This document shows, piece by piece, positions 13,905-22,197 of a DNA stretch of 22,263 nucleotides (positions are counted from its first letter, which is position 1; each line of letters opens with the position of its first letter). The translations under genes and the position numbers were made by a program. Source of the stretch: CAMEON01 sp963643175 (GTDB lineage: Bacteria; Bacillota; Clostridia; Oscillospirales; CAG-272); NCBI GenBank assembly GCA_963643175.1, contig CAVIJF010000024.1, positions 1 to 22,263 of the forward strand, given 5' to 3'. The notes under the pieces are model-generated. The model saw only the letters and a list, made by a program, of their open reading frames with translations. It was not told the DNA's origin and made no database searches.

Positions 13905-15913
13905 ATGAGACGCTTTCTGTGTATTCTGTCCGCCGTTCTGCTGCTCCTTTCTGCCGTTTCCTGCACAGGAACAGGATCGGACGCAACAGATTCCGCCACA
14001 CAATCCGGAACCGAACCCGCTTCTGCAACCTCAACTGCAACCGGAACGGACGAACCCTCCGGCACCGCCCCGGACAGCGAAACCCCTGCCACGCCGACCG
14101 GGGAGACAACCGAAGACCCGACAACCCCCGGCGAGGGTATGCGGGCTGGCGGAACCGTCCGCGTTATGAGCTATAATCTGGACGCCGACACAACCACGGC
14201 CGGCAGGCGCGCGCCGGGAATGCTGGCAATCATCAGCGCCTGCGATCCCGACTCCATCGGCGTGCAGGAGGCGCGTTCCGTCTGGGTAAATCAGTTCCGG
14301 CGGGGGCTGAAAGGATACTCCCGCATCGGCGTGTCGGCAGACGGCGAAAGCACGTCCGGCGACCCCTTCGGCACGTACATTTACTACAAGACCGACAAGT
14401 ACAACGTCATTGATTCCGGTACCTTCTGGCTGTCCCGCACGCCGGACGTGCCGTCCCGGTACAGCGATACCGTGGACTGCAACCGCACCTGCTGCTGGGT
14501 CATTCTGGAGGACAAGCAGACCGGCTTCCGCTACGTGCACCTGAACAGTCATCTGGACTGGATGGACGAAGCGGCAACCGCCTATCAGATGGAACTGCTC
14601 CGCAAGCAGATTATCATTTTCGAGAACATGGGACTGCCCGTATTTGCCACCGGCGACTACAACACCGACGAGGGCAGTTCGGTCTATCAGCTGATGCTCC
14701 GGGAGGACAGCATCGGCGACGCCAAGTTCGAGGCGGCGGAGACTATGAGTCTGGGCACCTATCCGCACTACGGCGACTACGACGTGACGACGCAGATGCC
14801 GATTGATTTCTGCTTCGTGACCAAGAGCCTCATGACCGTCACCCGCTACCGCGTGGTGGACGACAAGTACAAGGACGCCTACGTATCCGACCACTTCGGG
14901 CTGTTGGTGGAGGCGACGGTCGGCGCCCTGCCCGACCGCTTTGCCAGTGCCTCCGCGCCGTACAAGGGCAAGACGCCGGTCGTGACCGAAGCCGGGGAAA
15001 CATCCCTGACGGTGGAGTATTACGCCGCCACCGGCTTCTCCCCGGTTTCGCACTACCTGATCACTCTGTCGGACAGCGCCGGAAACGTCCTGAAGGAAGT
15101 GCGGCAGGAATCCGGTTTCCGTGCGCCGAATCCGCCCCGCAGCTTTACCTGTCGCTTCAGCGGGCTGGAGCCGGCGCAGGCGTACACCGTCCGGGTGATT
15201 GCCGTGAACCTGTACGGCAAGCAGTCCGACCCTGCCGAGGTGACGGGGCAGACGGCGGAACCTGTCATTGCCGCCGAAATGCCTGCCGCGGACATTTTTG
15301 ATCTGGTGTTGACCGACACATGGCGGGACGTCTCGCCCGCCGGGCTGGCGCTGTCGGCTGTCGGTTCCCCGGAAATTGCGTTACGGAACGGCGTTCCGGC
15401 TCTGTATTTCCACGGGAACAACGGCAACCTCAAGGTGCCGGCATCCGGGACTACTACGAGACGCTGCGCGGCGGCTTCACCATGGAGGTGGATGTCCTGT
15501 TCACGCAGGCAGGCTCCTACTCCAATATCCTGTCCAATATGCACGCCGGCGGCTTCGGCTTTGAGCAGCAGTCGGACGGCACGGTTGCCTTTTCCCTGCA
15601 CTGCAACGGGCAGTATGAAAAGGTTTCCTTTGCCGCCGCACTCAATGTCCGCTACCATCTTGCCGCCGTCTACGACGGGAACAATCTGTCGCTATATGTG
15701 AACGGCAAATGCTTGGACAGCAAAACGGTCGGAGCTGTGTCCTCCTTCGCCACCGAACCGGGTGCGCAGTACCTCTGCCTCGGCGCCGACTCCGACGCCA
15801 CCGGCGCCGGGGAATACCCTGCCGAAGCCTACCTCTTCCACGCCCGCATCTACTCCCGTGCCGCCACTGCCGGGCAGGTCAAGTGGCTGTATGAGCAGAA
15901 TCAGCAGGGGTAA
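13905..15913 (+). CDS. Lipoprotein with endonuclease/exonuclease/phosphatase, Fn3 and LamG domains (frameshifted)
   Basis: The reconstructed protein has about 669 residues. A signal peptide with lipobox AVSC and a Thr/Ser/Glu/Pro linker precede an EEP (DNase I/Mg-dependent phosphodiesterase) domain. The EEP motifs are RVMSYNLDAD, GVQEA (E122), LNSHLDW (H216), TGDYNTD (D251, N253), MPIDFCFV and SDHFG (D329, H330), so the active site looks complete. An Fn3 module (about 355-445) and a LamG/concanavalin-like C-terminal domain follow. Near 15440 the frame breaks: LKVP continues one frame over as GIRDYYETLRGGFTMEVDV. Adding one G to the GG at 15440-15441 restores a single frame to the stop at 15911-15913. 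Without correction the first frame runs out of frame to 15701. AGAGGTG precedes the ATG. The substrate is unknown: nucleic acid, phospholipid or sugar phosphate are all possible. Confidence 0.8.
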
Positions 15914-16027
15914 AGGGAGTCCCCGGCGCCGGGGAGCGGCATGGCGTGCCGGGAGGCTGGCGGTGCCTTTCAGGATGCCTGTCCCTGCCGTCTCCGGTCT
16001 ACCCCACCTCGCAGAAGCTTTTCTGTC

Positions 16028-16140
16028 CCTATCCCCCCGCCCCCCGACCCCCTTCCCCGGCGGGGAAGGGGGCGTTTTAGTTGAGTTTGCCGGGGGCTTC
16101 GCCCCCGGCACCCCTGTGTCTGTGCCGGGAGCGGCATTAC
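16028..16140 (-). repeat. Structured intergenic repeat, copy R8
   Basis: On the minus strand: hairpin 1 (16089-16109) is GCCGGGGGC, loop GAA, GCCCCCGGC. The spacer AAACTCAACTAAAACG differs somewhat from other copies. Short hairpin 2 (16048-16072) is CCCCCTTCCCC, loop GCC, GGGGAAGGGGG, followed by the tail GGTCGGGGGGCGGGGGGAT. Confidence 0.85.
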
Positions 16141-16189
16141 GTACCGGGGGCAAAGCCCTCCCGACACCGGAAACCGCCCGTCAGCCAGC

Positions 16190-16362
16190 AAGCCTTCCGG
16201 CGCGAACGCGGGGTTGCCGGGCACGCGCCCTGAAGCAGTGCCGCTCCCGGCGCAGAGGCGGGGATGCAAGGGGCGACAGCCCCTTGCAAAAGATAACAAA
16301 AATCTCCCCCTTCCCCAGCGTGGGAAGAGCGCTCTGCGAGCACGGGTCGGGGGGATGGGGGC
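16190..16362 (+). repeat. Structured intergenic repeat, copy R9
   Basis: The left flank (GCCGGGCACGCGCCCTGAAG, then CAGTGCCGCTCCCGGCGCAG) matches the flank of R4. Hairpin 1 (16266-16287) is GCAAGGGGC, loop GACA, GCCCCTTGC. The spacer AAAAGATAACAAAAATCT and the long hairpin 2 (GCGCTC, TGC, GAGCAC) follow, with the tail GGTCGGGGGGATGGGGG. It opposes R8, with about 50 bp between them. Confidence 0.85.
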
Positions 16363-16451
16363 GAAAAATTTATGCGAGGTCGGGTCGAGCCGGAAAGGCG
16401 AGGAATAACCTCCCCAAAAGCCGGAAGCAGCCCCCCGGAAAAGAAATTCCT

Positions 16452-16478
16452 TAAATCCTATTGACAAGGTAGGATTTA
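16452..16478. promoter_or_regulatory. Rrf2-type (IscR/CymR-like) operator palindrome at the iscS promoter
   Basis: TAAATCCTA (16452-16460) and TAGGATTTA (16470-16478) are perfect inverted repeats around a 9-nt spacer that contains the whole -35 box TTGACA. The 27-bp size and the location at an iscSU promoter fit an Rrf2-family regulator that senses Fe-S status or cysteine. The regulator gene is not in this window. Confidence 0.7.
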
Positions 16479-16489
16479 TGTGCTATAAT
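16461..16489 (+). promoter_or_regulatory. Consensus extended -10 promoter of iscSU
   Basis: TTGACA (16461-16466) and TATAAT (16484-16489) have 17 bp between them, and TGC before the -10 gives an extended element. The operator half-sites flank the -35, so a bound repressor would block polymerase. Confidence 0.92.
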
Positions 16490-16572
16490 GACGGCGCAAA
16501 AGGAAACGTCCCGGAAATCCCGTGCGGAACACGGCACACCGGGCGGACTTACGGACAGAGGAAAACAAGTAT

Positions 16573-17796
16573 ATGGATAACGGAAGAAATGTCCGGCGCG
16601 TGTACGCCGACAACGCCGCCACAACCGCCATGAGCGAGGCGGCACTCAAAAAAATGGTCTGGGCATTGGAAAACCAGTACGGCAACCCCTCCAGCCTGCA
16701 TACGGTCGGACAGGAAGCCAAGGTGTACCTCGAGGATGCCCGCGCACGCATCGCAAAGTGCCTCGGCGCGGCAGACCCGCGCGAAATCATCTTCACCTCC
16801 GGCGGCAGTGAGTCGGATAATACAGCAGTCCGCTCGGCGGCTTACAACGGCGCAAAAAAGGGCAAAAAGCACCTGATTTCCACCGCCTTTGAGCATCACG
16901 CCATCCTGCATACGCTGGACGCGCTGAAAAAGGAAGGCTTTGAAGTCACCCTGCTGCCTGTCTCGCCCGACGGCTTCGTGACCGCCGAACAGGTGCAGGC
17001 GGCTATCCGCCCCGATACCGCGCTGGTGTCGGTCATGTACGCGAATAACGAAATCGGCACAGTGCAACCCATCCGGGAAATCGGCGCAGTCTGCCGCGCG
17101 GCGGGCGTGGTGTTCCATACCGACGCGGTGCAGGCGGTCGGACATATCCCGGTGGATGTGCGGGCGGACAATGTGGATATGCTGTCGCTGTCGGCGCACA
17201 AGTTTCACGGTCCCAAGGGGGTCGGCGTGCTGTATGTCCGGCGCGGAATCCCGCTCCAGCCGCTCATCCGCGGCGGCGCGCAGGAGCGCAATCTCCGCGC
17301 GGGAACCGAAAATCTGCCCTCCATCCTTGCCATGACAACGGCGCTGGAGGAGGCGGTCGGTCAGCTCCCCGAACGCATGGCGCGGCTGGCGCATATGCGC
17401 GACCGGCTGATTGACGGCATTCTCGCCATCCCGCACACCGTGCTCAACGGCACGGCACTGCGCGACCCGGCGCACCGCCTGCCCGGCACCGTGAATGTCT
17501 GCGTGGAGGGCATCGAGGGCGAATCGCTGCTGCTCCGGCTGGATCTTGCCGGCATCTGCGCGTCGTCCGGCTCGGCGTGTACGTCCGGCTCGCTGGAACC
17601 CAGCCACGTACTGCTGGCTATCGGGCGCCCTGCCGAAATCGCGCACGGCTCCCTGCGTCTGTCGCTGTCCGAGGTCAACACCGAGGAGGATGTGGACTAC
17701 ATTCTGGACAGACTGCCCGGCATTGTCGCCACCCTGCGGGATATGTCGCCCGTGTGGGAGGAACTTGAGAACGGCAAGCTGGCACACACCATCTGA
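16573..17796 (+). CDS. iscS: Cysteine desulfurase, NifS/IscS family
   Basis: A 407-residue PLP-dependent aminotransferase-fold enzyme that converts cysteine to alanine and passes persulfide sulfur to the IscU scaffold. The start MDNGRNVRRVYADNAATT carries the family's N-terminal signature. K210 in SLSAHKFHGPKG is the PLP Schiff-base lysine, and GGAQERNLRAGTEN is well conserved. C336 in SSGSACTSGSLEPSHVL is the catalytic cysteine on its mobile loop, as in group I (NifS/IscS) enzymes. The ATG at 16573 has AGAGGAAAA about 10 nt before it; the in-frame GTG at 16522 lacks a site and lies in the leader. iscU follows after 26 nt, and the two form an operon behind a palindrome-controlled promoter. 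Confidence 0.95.
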   Translation: MDNGRNVRRVYADNAATTAMSEAALKKMVWALENQYGNPSSLHTVGQEAKVYLEDARARIAKCLGAADPREIIFTSGGSESDNTAVRSAAYNGAKKGKKHLISTAFEHHAILHTLDALKKEGFEVTLLPVSPDGFVTAEQVQAAIRPDTALVSVMYANNEIGTVQPIREIGAVCRAAGVVFHTDAVQAVGHIPVDVRADNVDMLSLSAHKFHGPKGVGVLYVRRGIPLQPLIRGGAQERNLRAGTENLPSILAMTTALEEAVGQLPERMARLAHMRDRLIDGILAIPHTVLNGTALRDPAHRLPGTVNVCVEGIEGESLLLRLDLAGICASSGSACTSGSLEPSHVLLAIGRPAEIAHGSLRLSLSEVNTEEDVDYILDRLPGIVATLRDMSPVWEELENGKLAHTI

Positions 17797-17822
17797 GAGA
17801 ATCGGAAAAGGAGATTTACAAT

Positions 17823-18263
17823 ATGCTGTACAGTGAAAAGGTCATGGATCATTTTCAGAACCCCCGCAACGTGGGCAAGATGGACGATGCCGACGGCGTG
17901 GGGGAAGTCGGCAACGCCGTCTGCGGCGACATCATGAAGATGTACATCAAGGTGAAGGACGGCATTATCACGGATGTCAAATTCAACACCTTCGGCTGTG
18001 GATCTGCCATTGCCACCTCCTCCATGGCGACCGAGATGATCAAGGGCAAGCCGATTGAGGAAGCGCTCAAGCTGTCCAACAAGGCGGTTGCGGAAGCTCT
18101 GGGCGGACTGCCGCCGGTCAAGATGCACTGCTCCGTACTGGCGGAGGAAGCTGTCCGTGCCGCTGTCAAGGATTATTACGACCGTCACGGGATTGCCTAC
18201 AATCCGGACGAGTTCTGTTCCGGCGACTGTGCGTGCTGTCATGCGCACGATCATGAGGCGTAA
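17823..18263 (+). CDS. iscU: Fe-S cluster assembly scaffold IscU / NifU N-terminal domain protein
   Basis: A 146-residue scaffold on which new [2Fe-2S] clusters are built with sulfur from IscS. The conserved ligands are present: C34 and D36 in NAVCGDIMKMYI, C59 in FGCGSA, and H102-C103 in PPVKMHCSVLAEEA. The LPPVK chaperone-binding motif is intact (96-100), although no hscAB genes are nearby. The protein ends in a Cys/His-rich tail, FCSGDCACCHAHDHEA, beyond the usual fold. AAAGGAG sits about 10 nt before the ATG. It is the second gene of the operon and is followed by a T7-tailed terminator. Confidence 0.95.
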   Translation: MLYSEKVMDHFQNPRNVGKMDDADGVGEVGNAVCGDIMKMYIKVKDGIITDVKFNTFGCGSAIATSSMATEMIKGKPIEEALKLSNKAVAEALGGLPPVKMHCSVLAEEAVRAAVKDYYDRHGIAYNPDEFCSGDCACCHAHDHEA

Positions 18264-18276
18264 GGGAGCTGTCCGG

Positions 18277-18333
18277 GACGGCGGGGTGTGTGCCGATTGT
18301 TGCGGTGCACCCTGCCGCCCCGGGGCTTTTTTT
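18277..18333 (+). terminator. Rho-independent terminator of iscSU
   Basis: GGCGGGGTG pairs imperfectly with CACCCTGCCGCC, then GCCCCGGGGC runs into seven T residues (18327-18333). It lies between convergent iscU and mfd. Confidence 0.7.
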
Positions 18334-18375
18334 GTGTCTGCGCCGGGGGTATTGTGCGTTCCAGGTGGCTTGCGG

Positions 18376-18402
18376 CACCCGGAGGGGGCTTGCCCCCGGC
18401 AG
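18376..18402. repeat. Repeat fragment at the 3' end of mfd
   Basis: GCGGCACCCGGAGGGGGCTTGCCCCCGGC resembles the right-flank module of the main repeat (CAAGCCCCCTTCCGGCAC) found after R3 and R7, plus a GGGGGC/GCCCCC hairpin. It sits just after the mfd stop and could act as its 3' hairpin, although it lacks a T-tract. Confidence 0.45.
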
Positions 18403-18407
18403 CAACC

Positions 18408-21400
18408 TCACCCTTTCTTTTCCCCCAATTCCCTGCACCGCTCCAGCAGGCGGATAAGAACCGCGGTGACGTCCTCACCCGGCTTGATTTGCAGACGGAT
18501 GGAAACATCCTGCGCCATGTTGATGCGCAGCTTGCCGGACAGGAGAGAAGAAAGCTCCGTCCAGACGTCCAGATCCAACTTCTCCGGCACAAGGAAAACG
18601 GCGTTGCCGTCCTGCCGGACAGTCCGGATGCCGCACGAGACGGCAAGCGCTCGCAGGTACGCAATGCGCAGAAGACTGTTGGCAGGCGCGGGCAGGTCGC
18701 CGTACCGGTCAAGCAGCTCGTCCGCCATGTCCTCCATGTCCTCGCGGCGGCGGATCAGGGCAATGCGCTTGTACAGAGCCATGCGCTGGGCAGGGTACCG
18801 GACGTAACTCTCCGGCAGGAAGGCGCTGACATTCAGATTGACCGTGCACTCCGGCTCCTCCGCGGGCGCCTCGCCGCGCTCCTCCAGCACAGCCTGATTG
18901 AGCAGCTTGATGTACAGCTCGTAGCCCACGGAATCCATGTGCCCGTGCTGCTCCGCACCCAGCAGATTGCCGCTGCCCCGGATTTCCATGTCCCGCATGG
19001 CAATGCGGAAACCCGCGCCGAACTCCGCATACTCCCGGATTGCCGAGAGCCGCTTCTCCGCTATGTCGGTCAGCGACTTGCCCGGGCGGTAGGTGAAGTA
19101 GGCAAATGCCCGCCGGGAGGAACGCCCCACGCGCCCGCGCAGCTGGTGCAGCTGCGAAAGCCCCATCCGGTCGGCGTTGTCCACAATCAGCGTGTTGGCG
19201 TTGGGAACGTCCACGCCCGTCTCGATGATGGTCGTGCAGACCAGAATGTCAATGTCGCCGGTCAGCATCCGCTCCCAGATGTCCTCCAGCTCCTCCTTCT
19301 CCATCTGCCCGTGCGCAACCGTAATGCGCGCCTCCGGCAGTGCCTGTCCGAGCCGCGCCGCCGTTTCGCGGATGTCTTCCACCGTGTTGTGCAGGTAAAA
19401 GACCTGCCCGCCGCGCCGCAGTTCCCGCCGGATTGCCTCATGCAGAATCTGGTCGTCATGCTCCATGACGTAGGTCTGCACAGGCAGGCGATCCACCGGC
19501 GCCTCATCCAGAATGGATATGTCCCGGATGCCGCCCATCGCCATGTTCAGCGTCCGGGGAATCGGCGTGGCGGACAGCGTGAGCACGTCGATATTGCCGC
19601 CCAGCCGCTTGAGTTTCTCCTTCTGTGCCACGCCGAAGCGCTGCTCCTCGTCCACAATCAGCAGTCCCAGTTTGTGAAACTCCACATCCTTCCCCAGCAG
19701 GCGGTGCGTCCCGATGATGATGTCCACGTCGCCGCGCGCCAGCCGCCGCAGGGTCACGCTCTGCTCCTTCGCGGTCCGGAAGCGCGAAACCATGTCCACG
19801 TTGACGGAAAAGGCGCGCATCCGGCGCGAGAAGGTCTGGAAATGCTGCAGCGCCAGGATGGTCGTCGGCACCAACACCGCCACCTGATAGCCGTCCGCCA
19901 CGCACTTGAAGGCGGCACGCATGGCGACCTCCGTCTTGCCGTAGCCGACGTCCCCGCACAGCAGGCGATCCATGGGAACGGGACGCTCCATGTCCGCCCG
20001 GATGTCCTCAATGGCGGCAAGCTGCCCGCCGGTTTCCTCGTACTCAAAGGAGGCTGCAAACTCCCGCTGGAAGTTGTCGTCCGGGGAAAAGGCGTGCCCC
20101 GGACAGCGCATCCGCTCTGCGTACAGCCGGATGAGATCCTTTGCCATCTCCTTCACGACCGCCTTGGTCTTTGCCTTGGCGCGGCTCCAGTTGTCGCCGC
20201 CCAGCTTGGAGAGCTTGATCATGCCGTCGTCCGCGTGCGCCCCGATGTACTTGGACACCATGTCCAGCTTCTCGACCGGGATGAACAGCTTATCCGTCCC
20301 GGCGTACTGGATGCCGATATAGTCCCGGCTGACCCCCGCTGCGGTCAGGTTCTCGATGCCGGTGAAGCGCCCGATTCCGTAGGATTCGTGCACCACAAGG
20401 TCGCCCGGCTCCAGATCGTTGAAGGACAGCACCGTCCGGGTGTTGCGGCGCCGCGCCTCGTCCGCCGCCCGCTTGCGGCTGCGCAGGACAGCCGGGGAGG
20501 TGGACAGCGACCCGGTGCGGCTGTCCGGGTTGGTAGACAGGATGGCAATGCGCGGCACCATCAGCTCGTAGCCGAACAGGTAGCTGCGCCAGTGAATCAG
20601 CACCGTGCCGCGCGGCATGGCATCGGGGGTGTCCGCCGTGCCCTCCGCCGGAATGGCGGCGGGTATGCCCGCGTCCTCAAACAGCCCGGCAAGATTGCGT
20701 GCCGCCGTCTCGTTCTCGGCGATGACCGCGATACGGTAGCCGCCCTCACGGTAGCGGTTCACGTCCTCGCACAGCAGGCGGAAGTTGTCGGTGTAAGACA
20801 CCATGTGCCGGGTGCGGAAGCCGAATATCCCGCCCAGCCGCCGCCCCGACAGTCCGTAGGACAGCGAATCCACGTGCACCGTCACATTGCGCTCCAGAAA
20901 GCGCTCGAACGCCGCGGCGGGGCACGCAAACTCGGCGTACTTTCCCGCCAGCAGTCCACTCTCGCAGAGCGAAACCGCTTGCTCGCCCAACAGTTTTTCG
21001 CCGCCGCGCAGTCTGTCCTGCACCGCCGCGTTGGAGCGGATCAGGAACAGCGTCCGCTCCGGGAAGTAGTCCAGCAGGCAGGCTGCCTCCGGGTATATCA
21101 GCCGGATATACTTATCCAGAAAATGCAGTCCGGCGCCGGTCGGAACCTGTTCCGCCCGCGCCGCCGCGACCGCCGCCGCCTCCTCGGCAAGTGCCCGGCG
21201 CGCCTCGTCGCTCCGGGCGGATTTGCGCTGGGCGGCGATGGCAGCCGCCAGACGCTCCAGTCCGGCGGCGTCGGTCAGCACCTCACGCGACGGGAGCAGT
21301 TCCGCCTCATCCACGGCGCAGGTCATGCGCTGTGTTTCGGGGTCGAACAGCCCCATGCGGTCGATTTCGTCCCCGAACAGCTCGACGCGCAACGGGTAGG

Positions 21401-22049
21401 ATCCGGCGCGCAGTTCACCCTCGTCGTCGATATAGGTGCCGAACGGTGCATACACGTCGATAATCCCGCCGCGCACGGCGAACTGTCCGGCTCCCTCGAC
21501 CAGATCGACGCGGCTGTACCCTGCCGACACAAGCTTCCCTGCCAGCGTGCCGGTATCGACCGGCGTATGGAAATCCAGCCGCACGGACGCCGCCCGCAGG
21601 ACGGCGGGCGGAACGGTATAGCTCAGTGCCGCGTCCGGCGTGGTGACAACGGCGTCCAGTGTGCCTGCCGCCAGTCCGGACAGCACCTTCATGCGTTCGT
21701 GCTCGTACTCATGCGACGCCGCGGCGTTATAGAGGGACAGGTCGCGCGGCGTATAGAATGCCGCCCGCAGTCCGAAACGCTCCATTGTCTGCCGCAGGCG
21801 CACGCAGTCCTTTTCCTCGGGGCAGACCAGCAGGGCACAGCGGCGCCGTCCCGTCCGGCTGATGCCTCCGTCCGGTGCCTGCTTTGTGCAGACGTCCTCG
21901 ATGAGGGAGATTATGAACGCCTCTGTGGCGCCCTCGCACAGTCCGTTTGCCAGCAGCGGCAGCGGTTTATCCCGGAAGGCTGTGCGAACGGCTGCCAGCA
22001 GCTGGCTGTATTCTCCGTCTGCGCGTATGCAGGATGTGAGCAGATTCAT
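18408..22049 (-). CDS. mfd: Transcription-repair coupling factor Mfd
   Basis: A 1213-residue DNA translocase, full length for the family, that removes stalled RNA polymerase at lesions and recruits UvrA. The N-terminal UvrB-like module contains the GGIIDVYAPFG block. The RNA-polymerase-interacting domain is recognised by DLEPGDLVVHESYGIGRF and YAGTDKLFIPVEKLDMVSKY. The RecG-like translocase has Walker A GDVGYGKTE (about 693-702), the Walker B box DEEQRFGV (about 800), SATPIPRTL and the motif VI block QLHQLRGRVGRS. A C-terminal regulatory domain ends at LGEKKG. The ATG at 22049 has AAAGGAAA about 9 nt upstream. No adjacent pth gene was found, unlike the order in many Bacillota, and no convincing promoter was identified in the short upstream region. 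Confidence 0.97.
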   Translation of the reverse strand: MNLLTSCIRADGEYSQLLAAVRTAFRDKPLPLLANGLCEGATEAFIISLIEDVCTKQAPDGGISRTGRRRCALLVCPEEKDCVRLRQTMERFGLRAAFYTPRDLSLYNAAASHEYEHERMKVLSGLAAGTLDAVVTTPDAALSYTVPPAVLRAASVRLDFHTPVDTGTLAGKLVSAGYSRVDLVEGAGQFAVRGGIIDVYAPFGTYIDDEGELRAGSYPLRVELFGDEIDRMGLFDPETQRMTCAVDEAELLPSREVLTDAAGLERLAAAIAAQRKSARSDEARRALAEEAAAVAAARAEQVPTGAGLHFLDKYIRLIYPEAACLLDYFPERTLFLIRSNAAVQDRLRGGEKLLGEQAVSLCESGLLAGKYAEFACPAAAFERFLERNVTVHVDSLSYGLSGRRLGGIFGFRTRHMVSYTDNFRLLCEDVNRYREGGYRIAVIAENETAARNLAGLFEDAGIPAAIPAEGTADTPDAMPRGTVLIHWRSYLFGYELMVPRIAILSTNPDSRTGSLSTSPAVLRSRKRAADEARRRNTRTVLSFNDLEPGDLVVHESYGIGRFTGIENLTAAGVSRDYIGIQYAGTDKLFIPVEKLDMVSKYIGAHADDGMIKLSKLGGDNWSRAKAKTKAVVKEMAKDLIRLYAERMRCPGHAFSPDDNFQREFAASFEYEETGGQLAAIEDIRADMERPVPMDRLLCGDVGYGKTEVAMRAAFKCVADGYQVAVLVPTTILALQHFQTFSRRMRAFSVNVDMVSRFRTAKEQSVTLRRLARGDVDIIIGTHRLLGKDVEFHKLGLLIVDEEQRFGVAQKEKLKRLGGNIDVLTLSATPIPRTLNMAMGGIRDISILDEAPVDRLPVQTYVMEHDDQILHEAIRRELRRGGQVFYLHNTVEDIRETAARLGQALPEARITVAHGQMEKEELEDIWERMLTGDIDILVCTTIIETGVDVPNANTLIVDNADRMGLSQLHQLRGRVGRSSRRAFAYFTYRPGKSLTDIAEKRLSAIREYAEFGAGFRIAMRDMEIRGSGNLLGAEQHGHMDSVGYELYIKLLNQAVLEERGEAPAEEPECTVNLNVSAFLPESYVRYPAQRMALYKRIALIRRREDMEDMADELLDRYGDLPAPANSLLRIAYLRALAVSCGIRTVRQDGNAVFLVPEKLDLDVWTELSSLLSGKLRINMAQDVSIRLQIKPGEDVTAVLIRLLERCRELGEKKG

Positions 22050-22197
22050 GTTTTTCGTTTCCTTTCAGGGGCGGGTGATTCCCCTATGTTCGGTTGTTGG
22101 GGGCGTTCCGGCGCCCGGCAGCATGGTATGCGGTTTGCGGTGCCCGGCTGGTGCCTGACCCGTGCGGTGTCTGCTTTTTTCAGTCCTCGTGTGAGGT

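Larger units (their letters stand above)
15914..16572. other. Intergenic region: two opposed repeats, operator and iscS promoter
   Basis: No gene is supported in these 659 bp. It begins with a perfect 16-bp GC palindrome (15920-15935), then repeat R8 (-) and repeat R9 (+). A short unique stretch, the Rrf2-type palindrome with the promoter, and the iscS leader complete it. Confidence 0.75.

Noticed and set aside
15320..15439. A separate gene starting at 15320 for the LamG domain
   Set aside because: Codons before about 15440 in that frame are out of frame with the Fn3-LamG linker and give non-homologous sequence. There is no ribosome binding site. A frameshift in one gene explains both parts better.
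16549..17787. A 412-codon minus-strand frame opposite iscS
   Set aside because: It is a complementary shadow of the strongly conserved IscS gene.
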